Of a stretch of 64,000 nucleotides of DNA, positions 54,290 through 63,715 are shown one piece after another (position 1 is the stretch's first letter; every line of letters begins with the position of its first letter). Where the stretch lies: contig CAUYUJ010019927.1 in assembly GCA_963575745.1 (NCBI GenBank), positions 1-64,000 of the forward strand, read 5' to 3'. The notes beneath the pieces were generated by a model. The model had not been told where the DNA came from. It made no database searches and saw only the letters and a program-made list of their open reading frames with translations. Made by a program: the position numbers and the translations under genes. Origin of the DNA: Prorocentrum cordatum (taxonomy: Eukaryota; Sar; Dinophyceae; Prorocentrales; Prorocentraceae).

Positions 54290-56023
54290 CAGAGCAGCTG
54301 ATGTGGGGCCCCACTTGCGCCCGCAGATTGGCCCCGGCCAGCGGCGCGAGCGCGCTCAGAAGGAGCGGTTCCTCCAAGGCGCTGGCATGAACGGGCCCTT
54401 GACGGCCCGGAGAGTCGATGACTGCGAAGATGTCCTGCAAGATGGAGAACAGCGGGCGGCGGTAAACCGCGCAGAAGCACGCGAGGCCCGCCCAGTGGCG
54501 AAGCGCGGCTTCCGCGGCCACCTCGGCGGCCGCAATGCCCACGGATAAGCGTAACAAATCGCGGCCGCGCCGGCGCCTGTGGGCGCAGATGCCGGCTGCC
54601 CCGTCGAACTCCCCGCCCTGCAGGAGCGCCTGGAAAGAACCGATGAGCGACTTGGCCTTGTTGAGCGGCAAGCCATGGCGGCGGCGCACCCGTTAACGAG
54701 ACGCCGGTGCTCCGGCGACTCCTGCCCAGCCATTGCCTCGGCCAGGGCCCTAACCCAGACTCGGATGAAATCGAAAGAGTCCAAGTGCACGAAGGAGTAG
54801 TTCGGGCCGTTCGGGAACGCCTTGGATTTAGCCACCTCGGTAGCCAGATCGACCTCCGCCTCGCCAAGAACGAGGCGGCGCACCGCCGCCTGGACGACGG
54901 CCACGGCGCCAGACAAACCCATCGGCACCGTCGCGAGCGAGACGCGGAAGGCGTCCTCTGCGCGGCGACCGAGAACGGCCCCCGAAACCGGGCGCCCATA
55001 CACGAGGAAGCCGTCCCAGCTTCGAGGCGCCCGCAGCAAGTTGAAGCAGCTCACGAAGTCCTCGCTGTCCACGACCGCGCTCTCGTCCTCCTTTAGCACC
55101 ACCAACATCGCCTGGGCAATGAATGGGAGGAAATCGACATCGCCCTGGATTGGCCGCGTGTGCTCATTCGAAGGAGTCAATATGGATACGAAGCGTAAAA
55201 ATGAGCGCGGCACACCGTCGACCACCTTCTCCTTGTCAGCGCCCATGGCTCCGCTGAAAATGGGGTGGCCGGCCCGCCCTCGAAAAAAAGCCGCCGGGGC
55301 AGCTTCTCGGAAGAGCCCTCGGCGCAGGCCCTCCTTGACCAACTTATCCCATTCCTCTTGGCCCCCGTGGACCTTGGACCGGGCGGGCCGGAGGGGCCAT
55401 TCCTTCCGCGGCAGCAGGCACTTCCACGGATCTGACACCTGTGCAAGGAGCTCCCCCTCCAGGCAGGCTGCGAGGTCAACCACGCCGACCTCGCCTGCGC
55501 CTGGCCAGGTGGGGAAAACCAAGTCCGCAACCAAGTCGCGGCGGATGCCGGCGGCGCGGCCATCGCATTGGACGCGCGCCTGGCCCGCTTCCTGGACGAC
55601 CTGCTGCACGGGGGGGGCGGTTCGTCGTCCTCGGACAAGAACCATTCCAGCCATAAGCTCAGCCGGTCCATCGCTTTCTCCCGGACCAGCGACGCCTCGC
55701 GGGGGGGGGTCGTGAACCCTGGCTTCTGGCCCATGCGGCTGCCCAGGAAATTCAGCGCATGCCCGACGAGGCGGTACCAGGAGGCATGTCCTTCGGACCA
55801 GCGCCCTGGACGGGAAGGGTGGCAACCACCCCTCTGCGCGAAGACCGCCACGGGCAGCGGCAGCAGACCCCTCCGCCGCCCGCCCGGCTTGGCGCTGGAA
55901 GAGGAGGCCCTGACGAACTCCCCCAAGGGGGTCGGCAGGCGGCAGACGGAGTCCCAGAGCACCCGGCCCAAGGCCGGGAGCGCCAGCTCCCCAACCGACC
56001 GCGTCCGCAGGGCGCAGCGCCAC
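54290..56023 (-). pseudogene. Reverse transcriptase of the DIRS-like element
   Basis: RNA-directed DNA polymerase. Motif A region is VVDSEDFVSCFNLLR (about 55030-55075), with Asp at the catalytic position. VPMGLSGAVAVVQ (about 54915) is the motif B equivalent. The active-site box reads FVHLDSFDF (54769-54793), so the usual Y-x-D-D is H-L-D-S. Aspartate followed by a non-Asp residue is, as I recall, common in this dinoflagellate group. At about 54690 the frame changes and continues with RRHGLPLNKAKS, VYRRPLFSILQDIF and APLAGANLRAQ, the thumb and connection region. The amino-terminal third (before LVADLVFPTWPGAGEVGVV) is low complexity and of uncertain frame. Confidence 0.82.
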
Positions 56024-56159
56024 TGCCGCAGGTCTTCGGCGGCCCCCGCGCTGCTGGGCACGCCGGCCAGGGCGCCGAGGCAGGTGGCCTCGGCTAGCCC
56101 AACGGCGGGCCTCCCCTCTCGGGCCTGTCCCTGTTCTTGCCCTTGCCCTTGTCCTTGTC

Positions 56160-57993
56160 CTAGCTTTTGCCGGAGCCCTTGTCGTGGCTCGGCTGAATCC
56201 AGGCCAGGCGCTGCCGGGGCCGCTGCTCGAGCTGCTGCCCCGTCGCTAGCATCCGGTCCTCGTCGCGGCCCATCAGCGTGATCGAGTCCGGCGCGATGAG
56301 TTCGCACCAGATGGCCCGATCCCAATGGCCGCCCACCAGCGCCCTCTCGAGAGCCTTCGAAGCGCCAGGAGGTCCGCGCACTCCCCGTACTTCCGTTGCG
56401 CGAGCAAGTCCAGGGCGCGACAGACCGTCCTCGCCTCGCGAGAGCACCGCGGACCCATGGACGGGCGCTTGGGGTTCAGGATGCTGTAGCAGTAACGCAT
56501 CGCTGCTGGAACCGGGCCGTCTTCCAACTCGTGGGCCGCCTCCCCCCCCCCGACAAGACAAGGCGTCCATCCTCCCAAGGAGGCGAGCGGCCAAGTTGCC
56601 TGGGTTCTTGCGGGCGTACTCCAACAGGCGGTCGTGTCCGAGCCGCCTGCGGGAGGGAGAGGCGCTGTGAAAACCCGACTCGCTCCGGTCCCGGGCACCC
56701 CGGAGCGGCTCGGCGCCACCGAAAGGGCCGCGGTCGACGCGTCGGCGGCCGGAACGGCGGGAGCGGCGGGAGCGGCGGGAACGCCGGTTCCGCGAGCGGC
56801 TCTGGCTCCGCCGGCGCCTCGGGCTCGTCTCCCGGCCGCCAGGGGCCCCTCGGCGCGGGCTCCCCGTCTGCTGCTGGCGGTCGTCTGGCCGGTCGCGCTC
56901 AGCCCTTTGCTCCTGGGCTCGGCGGTCAGGCGCCGGCCTCGCGGGCAGGGGCAGCTCCGCCGGGGCACCCTTGTCGCCATTGTCGCGTGAGCCCGCCGCG
57001 TGGCCGCCCGCCGGCGGGGCGAAGGCGTCGCGCGCCGGGCCAGCCGAGCGGCGGCCCCTTGCGGACCGGCTGCGCCGGCGCTCCCGGCTGCGGTGGCGCC
57101 GCCGGCTGTGGCCGTGCCTCTCCGGCCCGTCGCGGCGCTCCTGGCTGCCCAGACCCCCTCGAGTCATGAAAAAATCACGCCGGGTGGGTTTTCATGATTT
57201 TTGGCCTCTGGGGGCCCTTACCGGCCCTCGGGGCCGTCAAAAAACGACCCAGGACGAAAAACCGGTCCTGGGGAATGGGTCCAGACCGCTGGGGGTCGAC
57301 GTCATGAAAAAACCATGACGTCTGGGGTCTGGGTGCGGGGCCGCTCCCGGCACCGGCCCCTCTGCGCCGCTCGCGCCGGTCCCCGTCGCTGCCACGCCAG
57401 CCCGCGCCCCGGCCAGCCCGCTCGTCGGTGGCCCCGCGGACTGCTTCTCGGAGCTCCCGGAGGTCCTTCTGGAGGTCGTTTGGGCCGCCAGCGCCAGGCG
57501 GCTCGAAAAGCTGCCCGGCCGCCGCCGGCGCTGGCTCGCCAGCGGGCCGCTTCTCCTCCTTCCCTGGAGCGCCCGCTGGCCCCGAGTGCCTCTCCAGGTG
57601 TTCCCGGAGGCGTTTCCCCCCTGGGCCCTTGAGCCACTTGATGGCCTCTGCCGTCATGTCCGCGCCCTCGAGCAGCCGGAACCCGTCGACGTGGACCACG
57701 CCCTTCCCCTTGAACTTGCACCTGTCGCGCGAGGTGCTGCAAAAGTGGTACTCCCCCTTCTTGTCCTTCAACTCATTCTCCATCCACCACGCATAGAAAG
57801 CATCACTCGAACACACGAACTCCGCGGAGATAGCGTCCCCGACCTTCCCGGAGCCCAGCGTGTACACGATGCCCATGCCCTGGTCGACGTAGGCGTCGTC
57901 GTACAAGGCAATCTCATAATATGACTGCCCATGGATGGCCTGGTCGCCCGCGAAGTCGGGATCGCGGGCCGCCCAGATCCACGGGCCTGGCAT
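56160..57993 (-). pseudogene. Gag-like ORF1 of the DIRS-like element, split by an insertion
   Basis: ATG at 57993 (MPGPWIWAARDPDFAGDQ). Residues 1-130 look folded (SYYEIALYDDAYVDQGMGIV, YHFCSTSRDRCKFKGKG). A helical segment follows (NDLQKDLRELREAVRG), then an Arg/Gly-rich stretch. At 57333-57149 the frame is interrupted by a small inverted-repeat element. Beyond it, an Arg/Ser-dipeptide-rich stretch (RSQSRSRNRRSRRSRRS) leads to a conserved region: DRLLEYARKNPGNLAARLLG, then in another frame MRYCYSILNPKRPSMG and ALDLLAQRKYGECADLL, then WDRAIWCELIAPDS. The frame change coincides with a poly-C run near 56545, where sequencing or replication slippage is plausible. Role inferred from position: particle or RNA-binding protein. 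Confidence 0.65.
57149..57333. mobile_element. Small inverted-repeat element inserted in gag
   Basis: Inverted ends CCCAGACCCCCTCGAGTCATG (57149-57168, one base omitted from arm count) and CATGACGTCTGGGGTCTGGG (57314-57333) pair imperfectly. A 12-bp direct repeat GTCATGAAAAAA occurs at 57163-57174 and 57301-57312. The interior (57205-57290) is the inverted counterpart of the dispersed core at 21701-21785 and 30244-30325. The boundary is not certain: the direct repeat may be the target duplication or part of the element. Confidence 0.6.
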
Positions 57994-58061
57994 GGGCTAC
58001 ACTCCTGGCGCGGCAACCGCGGACGGGCGCGAAGCTACCCGTTGCCACGGGCAGCAATCTT

Positions 58062-58143
58062 GAACCCAAAAGGCTACGGCAACCGCAGCCCCGCACCTGC
58101 TCACTAAGATCGGGGTCCGTCTACGCCTCCCCCCTCACGCATA
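58062..58143 (-). repeat. Split direct repeat A1 (element end)
   Basis: 82 bp, one mismatch to A2 at 51410-51491. It ends at TA 58142-58143, where the interrupted host repeat resumes. Confidence 0.88.
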
Positions 58144-58163
58144 TTCTTCAGAAATGAGAATTC

Positions 58164-58202
<39 letters not shown>

Positions 58203-58240
58203 CATTTAAGACTGGGGACACTCCGTTCTCACCAGTGCCA
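58144..58240 (+). repeat. Right part of the interrupted dispersed family copy
   Basis: TTCTTCAGAAATGAGAATTC, a (CAA)n run to 58201, then TCATTTAAGACTGG continue the repeat that stopped at 51247. Confidence 0.78.
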
Positions 58241-58669
58241 GGGTTTTCATAGGAGGCGGGCAATACCCCCACTTTGTGGGGGGGCCGGTTCAAGCTCTAC
58301 CAAGTTTCCAAACGACTCTTCGCCACCACCCACACCCAGCTTCCCGCCCTATGACGTTCGGACACTTCACTTCGTGGCCTGCGGACGACCTTGGCTACTA
58401 CACTGGCGCATGGTTACAATGACTTCTTGTGGTAACATCTTGTGGAAACTAGCTTAGTATACGACTTATACCCCTGTTCCAACAATGGGCACGTGTACCG
58501 TTTTCCGACGTTTTAACGTTTCTGTACCACACAAGCCAAGACCCTTATTTTGACTGGTATCACGTGCGTGGCGCCAGCATACCACAGGACTTGTTTCCGT
58601 TGTTGTGAGACGATATATGCTCATTCTTGTTCTGTGGTTCTCGTTCCGGCCTCAATGTGCAATACTGGC
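58241..58669. other. No gene recognised
   Basis: Unique, AT-richer sequence. It may be the 3' untranslated region of the minus-strand gene to the right. Confidence 0.4.
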
Positions 58670-60189
58670 TCACTCGTCGACGAAATACACGTGACTACCT
58701 CTCTCTGGTTGGAGGTCCTGATGGTTGTGGTTGTCCCGATAATTGTCGCGATGAGTGTCCCGATGATTGTCCCGATTGTTGTTCCGATGGTTCTCCCGAT
58801 GGTTGCCCCGATGGTGGTCCCGATCGTTGTCCCGATGGATGTCCCGATGGTTGCCCCGATGGTTGTCCCGATGGTTGTGGTTGTCCCGATCGTTGTCCCG
58901 ATGCTTGTCCCCATGGTTGCCGCGATGGTTGTTCCGATGGTGGTCCCGATGGTTGCCCCCATGGGTGCCCCGCCGGAGGAGGAGGAGGAGGAGGAGGAGC
59001 AGCAGGACAAGGCGAGGCGGACGCATACGTGCTCTGGAAGCATACGAAAGAGACGAGTCTGTGTGCTCATCGTCTTCTGGCATGCGCCTGTCCCTAATGG
59101 CACGCATCGGGCGCAATACTGCGCGCTGCGCTCCTGGCACCCATACATCAGGGGCCAAGTGTCCCAGCATGGTGCCGATACGCCTCCTCGCGGACACATC
59201 GCCCGTGCGTCCGTGGGGCGCCAATACCGCCAGGACGCCCTGGACATGCGCCGGCATACCCAGATCCACACGGTAATCCATGACATTCCCATACTCGGAC
59301 TGCCCGAAAGAACGCCATACAGGCATGTGCCACCAATGATCCTGCTTCGGGAACAAGGTGATACCATCCTTGACGTCGTGGGAGGCATTCCACAGAGCCA
59401 TACATGGCGGCTCCATGCCCATGGATGCCGTGTGTGTTGCCACAAATACATCCAGGCTCGCCATGCGCCTGTATGACAGACCTGATACCACCTCGGAATG
59501 CACGTGAATACGCAGGAGCTGCAACAGCCTGCGCAAGCCAGCATACACCCAGCCGCCGGGTCGGACGAATACGTGCGAACTCCAGTTCGCTATACCAGCT
59601 TGGGTGCACAGCCGATTGAATACTTCCGCAAGTGTGCCCAGATACTGCGCGGCTGGATCTTTGAAACCATCAAAGTTGCCGAATACCAAGCCAGGGTAGA
59701 AGTATACAGCGAACGCCATCCACTCTGGGGTCTCGATGCCTCCCATACGCCGCTGGTTCTCGACCATACCGTTCTCCTTTGAACGGCGCGTGCTCTCCGC
59801 GGTCGACACACACAGGCATACACCCGTGAGTCCCTGCCACATACACGGAAAATACACTGCGGTCGCGAACCACGTGGTCTCGCGCAGCACCTTTCAGGAG
59901 AGAAAAAAGTACCAATACCACCAGCTAAGGGGGTGGCCGCGCCTTCCCCTCGAGCTGGTGGCACCTCGTTCCAGGCACTCTCTGGAGGCATGCCCGGAAG
60001 GAACCACCAGCTCGAAGAGTGAGCGGCCACCCCCCTAGCTATGTGGTACTGTTGTCTCTCCTGAGCCTTGAGCCATTGGAATACCAATCCGTCCCCGCCG
60101 GGTGACACAGACCAGCGCCTCATACCCTCGGCCACCTCCTCGTTGGATGGGATATACTCCCCAGTCTGTTCGTCCCACTGCCCTGCCAT
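58670..60189 (-). CDS. Hypothetical two-exon protein, ~447 aa
   Basis: Exon 1 (60189-60067) encodes MAGQWDEQTGEYIPSNEEVA through FQWLK, 41 codons. A 176-nt GC-AG intron (60066-59891) follows. Exon 2 (59890-58670) then continues in phase 0 with VLRETTWFATAVYFPCMWQ. The spliced protein has a likely hydrophobic patch at residues 45-70, a mixed-composition body (CTQAGIANWSSHVFVRPGG, GLRRLLQLLRIHVHSEVVSG) and a tail of Leu run plus (H-R-D/G-N)n tetrapeptides. The tail is encoded by a 12-bp minisatellite (58735-58975). No family is recognised and no catalytic motif is seen. Upstream of the ATG the frame stays open to 60330 with hydrophobic residues, so a more distal start or another exon is possible. 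Confidence 0.6.
58735..58975. repeat. 12-bp minisatellite, GGTTGTCCCGAT type
   Basis: About 20 imperfect units (GATGGTTGTCCC, GATCGTTGTCCC). It lies in frame inside the C-terminal coding region of the minus-strand gene. Confidence 0.9.
59891..60066 (-). other. Introner-like GC-AG intron with inverted ends
   Basis: On the minus strand the intron starts GCTCAGGAGAGACAACAGTA and ends TACTTTTTTCTCTCCTGAAAG, with a pyrimidine tract before the acceptor. Its two halves are inverted repeats of about 65 bp sharing TCAGGAGAGA, AGTACCA, GGGGGTGGCCGC and TCGAGCTGGTGG. Splicing restores one reading frame in phase 0. AAG precedes the donor and AAG closes the intron, as expected from duplication at insertion. 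Confidence 0.78.
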
Positions 60190-60375
60190 TGCCAACAATA
60201 CGGACGCGCGTGCAAATATGGAAAGAGATACGAAAAGCAATATACGACTGGAGCCCCAATGGCTAAGGCACACACATAATGCTGTGGGAAAGTGCCAAAG
60301 TCCATACGAACGGAAACGAAGCACATACATGTGTCAAACTGATCAGACAACTCAATCTCACAAGCAGGTGAGGTT

Positions 60376-60822
60376 GATGGCGGCTCCTGTTTCAAAACAA
60401 GAGTTCCCGATGAGGCACTCTGGAGGGACCCAAGGGGAGGCGCCGTGAGAGGCGGGGCCCGAGGCCTCTGGGGGCTGGGGTGGGCCAGGGGGATAAGGTT
60501 GAGGGAGGCCTGTTTCAAAACGGGGTTCTCGCTTGAGTTCCCGATGGGGCGCTCTGGAGGGACCCGAGGAGAGGCGCCGTGAGAGGCGGGGCCCGAGGCC
60601 TCTAGGGGCTGGGGGGGACCAGAGAGGGCACGGAGGATTAGGTTGAGGGGGGCTCCTGTTTCAAAACAGTGCTCTCGCTTGAGTTCCCGATGGGGCGCAC
60701 TGGAGGGACCCGAAGGGGGGCGCCGTGAGAGGCGGGGCCCGCGGCCTCTAGGGGCTGGGGGGGACCAGAGAGGGAGGATGAGGTTGAGGGCGGCTCGTGT
60801 TTCAAAACGGGGTTCTCACACT
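60376..60822. repeat. ~138-bp tandem repeat, 3.2 copies
   Basis: Units contain CTGTTTCAAAACAGTGCTCTCG or variants (split here as TTTCAAAAC and GCTCTCGC), CCCGATGGGGCGC, GAGGCGCCGTGAGAGGCGGG and AGGGGCTGGGGGG. Confidence 0.88.
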
Positions 60823-60852
60823 GATAGGACAACTCACACTCACAAGCAGGTT

Positions 60853-62321
60853 AGTCAACATATAGTCACATTTCTGGATCAAATTTCAGACACATGCATT
60901 TGTTATATATGGTACATATTGCACATGATACATATGATAGACATGAGACAAAGACACACAACAGTTGGTCACATTTGTGGGACAAATTTCAGACTCATGC
61001 ATTTGATATAGATGATACATATTGCCATTGATTTCCTGGACATGAGACTAAGACACACCACAGTTGGTCACATTGTTGGGGCAAATTTCGTACACATGCC
61101 TTTGTTATATATGATACATATTGCACATGATACATCTGATAGACCTAAGACAAAAACACACAACAGTTGATCACATTTTTGGTGCAAATTTCAGAAACAC
61201 GCATTTGTCATACATGATACATATTGCACATGATACATATGATAGACATGGGATAAAGACACACAACAGTTGGTCACATTTTTGGGGCAAATTTCGGCCT
61301 CATACATTCCTTATTGTGACACATATGGCACATGAATAGATTAGACATGAGACAAAGACACACAACAGTTGGTCACATTTGTGGGGCCAATTTCGGGGAC
61401 ATGCATTTGTTATACATAATACATATTGCACATGATATGATAGACATGAGACAAAGACACACAACTGTTGGTCACATTTTTGAGGCAACACCATGCATTT
61501 GTTATACACACAACAGTTGATCACATTTTTGGTGCAAATTTCAGAATCACGCATTTGTCATACATGATACATATTGACATGATACATATGATAGACATGA
61601 GACAAAGACGCACAACAGTTGGTCACATTTTTGGAGCACATTTCGGCCTCATGCATTTGTTATGTATGATACATTTTGCACATGAATATATTAGACATGA
61701 GACAAAGACACAAAACAGTTGGTCACATTGTTGGGGCAAATTTCGGGGACATGCATTTGTTATATATAATACATATTGCACATGATATGATAGACATGAG
61801 ACAAAAGCACACAACTGTTGGTCACATTTTTGCGGCAAATTTCAGACACATGCATTTGTCATATATGAGTCATATTGACATGATACACATGATAGACATG
61901 AGACAAAGACACACAACAGTTGGTCACATTTTTGGGGCAAAATTCAGACACATGCATTTGGTATATATGATACATATTGCACATGATACATATGCTAGAC
62001 CTCAGACAAAGACACACAACAGTTGGTCACAGTTTTGGGGCAAATTTCGTCCACATGCACTTGCTATATATGATACATATTGCACATGGCACATATGATA
62101 GACATGAGACAAAGACACACAACAGTTGGTTACACTGTCGGGGCAAATTTCGGACACATGCACTTCTTATATATGATACAGATTGCACATGATGTGATAG
62201 ACATGAGACAAAGACACACAACAATTGATCACATTTTGGGGGCAAATTTCGGACACATGCATTTGTTATATATGATACATATTGCCCATGACACATATGA
62301 TAAGCATGAGAGAAAAACATT
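60853..62321. repeat. ~102-bp tandem repeat, about 14-15 copies
   Basis: Units carry GACATGAGACAAAGACACAC, AACAGTTGGTCACATTTTTG, GGGCAAATTTC and CATGCATTTGTTATATATGA. Spacing varies from about 96 to 105 bp, with one shortened copy near 61490. It is AT-rich, unlike most of the window, and its frames are repeat artefacts. It lies between two minus-strand coding regions and may be in a large intron. Confidence 0.9.
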
Positions 62322-62536
62322 ATAGGACAACTGAAACTCACTAACAAGTTTGTGGGGCACATACACCCACAGACCAGGTGGTCTCATTATTTGGGACATT
62401 TTGTTTTGCCACTCCCGCGCACTTCATATATACACTCCCGAGATGCAGAGAAGCAATACCCTGGTCTAAATGCATGCAGCCCCTGCCTCCCCAGTGTGCA
62501 CGCACGACTCTGGAAAATTGCTCATATACCGTGCCA

Positions 62537-63465
62537 TCAGGCAGCGCCGAAATCGTTGACGGCGGAGCCCTGTGAGCCCACCGCCTCCACGTCAATACCG
62601 TTGTGGCCCAACGCATGACGGACCTTCACAGCAGCCTGGAACTCTTGAAGTGATACCTCCTGCTGCTCTGGACCAGCTCCGTGAAAACTGTTCCCGTGAT
62701 ACCTGAAACAGGTGGCGGCCCTGTGGTGACACTGAGCCACGAATGCCAACCCCCCACAGCTTTGCCAATGGGCCATCATACGCACTCGCGAAAGTTTACC
62801 CTTGTCGAGCCACTCATACACTTTCTTCGCATGCTGGTCCAATGCCGGCTCAGTCTTCGTGTCCGGCAGCACTGCTTCGTCCATACCGCTCGCACGCAGA
62901 GCGGCAGCACCCCTTTTCTCATACTGCTTCTTGGGTGCCAGGCAAACTGCAAGGACGGCAGGATCTCCTCAATCTCTTTGTAGAACTCCTCATACATCGT
63001 CGGATTCAATACCGCCTTGTTCGCCGCCTGTACCGAGGGATCGTTTTGATACTCGCAGAAGGTCTTCATCGCGTGAATGAAACGGTTAATACCGACACCC
63101 CTCCGCTCCGGCTCCTTGCTGCACATCTCCGACATCCATACGGCCCCACTCTTCAGCGGCTCCTGCATCTCGTTCCATACCTGCTTGTCCGATAACTTCG
63201 CGAACTTGGAAGGCCCGTATACGTTGAGCAACTGCGACGGCAACGTCTCGAATACCTTCAGCCACTCCCGCTTCTTCTGGTCCTTCGCCTTCTCCGCTGA
63301 GGCCGGGGCGCCCGGTTGCGTCCCTGGAACCAACATCGCGAAGTCAGTGGCCATACCACTGTCGAGGCTCATTGCGACCGATTGGATCGAAACCGCAGGG
63401 AATATACTTCCGAGTGGGAAGACTGGCACTGCCGCGCCAGCTGTGAGATTATATGGCTGCAATGG
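62537..63465 (-). CDS. Hypothetical protein, probable exon with one frameshift
   Basis: A good acceptor (TCCCATTGCAG) precedes PYNLTAGAAVPVFPLGS at about 63465. The reading continues through AKDQKKREWLKVFETLPSQL, NVYGPSKFAKLSDKQVWNEM, RRGVGINRFIHAMKTFCEY and NPTMYEEFYKEIE. Near 62955 the natural frame shifts to DPAVLAVCLAPKKQYEKRGA, ALRASGMDEAVLPDTKTEP and RMMAHWQSCGGLAFVAQC before a stop at 62537. Both halves look like real protein. The join may be a one-base indel (pseudogene or assembly error) or a very short intron. No family recognised. It is on the same strand as the gene at 58670-60189, and whether they are one gene is unresolved. Confidence 0.5.
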
Positions 63466-63534
63466 GAGACGTATGATACACATGAGACAAAGTCAACACA
63501 TAGCATTTTAACATTATCGCCTTTTCCGTCTTAG

Positions 63535-63715
63535 AAGCGCCGAAGACGTTCCAAGAGGCCCAAAAAAGAGGAGCAAAGACGGCCCAAGAGGACCCCAGTA
63601 TAGCCCTGGAGGCCCCCCAAGACGACCCCGAGAGGCCCCCAAGATGGCCTCAAGAGAGTGAACTCGAACAGACCCTTCTAGTCCTCCACCCCAAGATGAC
63701 CCCAACAGCCCCCAT
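63535..63715. repeat. CCCAAGAGG-family block
   Basis: Units such as CCAAGAGGCCC and CCCCCAAGACGACCC. Same orientation as most other blocks of the family in the window. Confidence 0.7.

Larger units (their letters stand above)
51248..58143 (-). mobile_element. DIRS-superfamily tyrosine-recombinase retrotransposon
   Basis: A 6.9-kb element read on the minus strand. It has a gag-like region (57993-56160), RT (56023-54300), a methyltransferase-like and RNase H region (54290-53027) and a tyrosine recombinase (53087-52170). Terminal sequences are split direct repeats. A1 (58062-58143) matches A2 (51410-51491), 82 bp with one mismatch. B1 (51490-51553) matches B2 (51248-51311), 64 bp with about five mismatches. 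Read on the minus strand the order is A1-ORFs-B1-A2-B2, the layout known for PAT- and Ngaro-like elements, which integrate through a circular intermediate. B1 and A2 abut at TA 51490-51491. The outer ends also fall at TA (51248-51249 and 58142-58143). No target duplication longer than the shared TA is seen, as expected for this class. Coding regions carry several lesions. Confidence 0.88.
60341..62350. repeat. Three spaced copies of a ~29-bp motif flanking two arrays
   Basis: Motif copies at 60341-60369, 60823-60852 and 62322-62350 share GACAACT, ACTCAC/CTCAC and AACAAG or CAAGCAGGT. They delimit the 138-bp array and the 102-bp array. Confidence 0.75.

Noticed and set aside
60067-60078. TGGCTCAAG on the minus strand, identical to the 3' end of the dinoflagellate spliced leader
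   Set aside because: Only nine bases match. The sequence encodes W-L-K at the end of exon 1 and the upstream bases do not match the leader.
60853-62321. Frames encoding MRQRHTTVGHI-type repeated peptides
   Set aside because: Generated by the ~102-bp AT-rich satellite; no start context or non-repeat domain.
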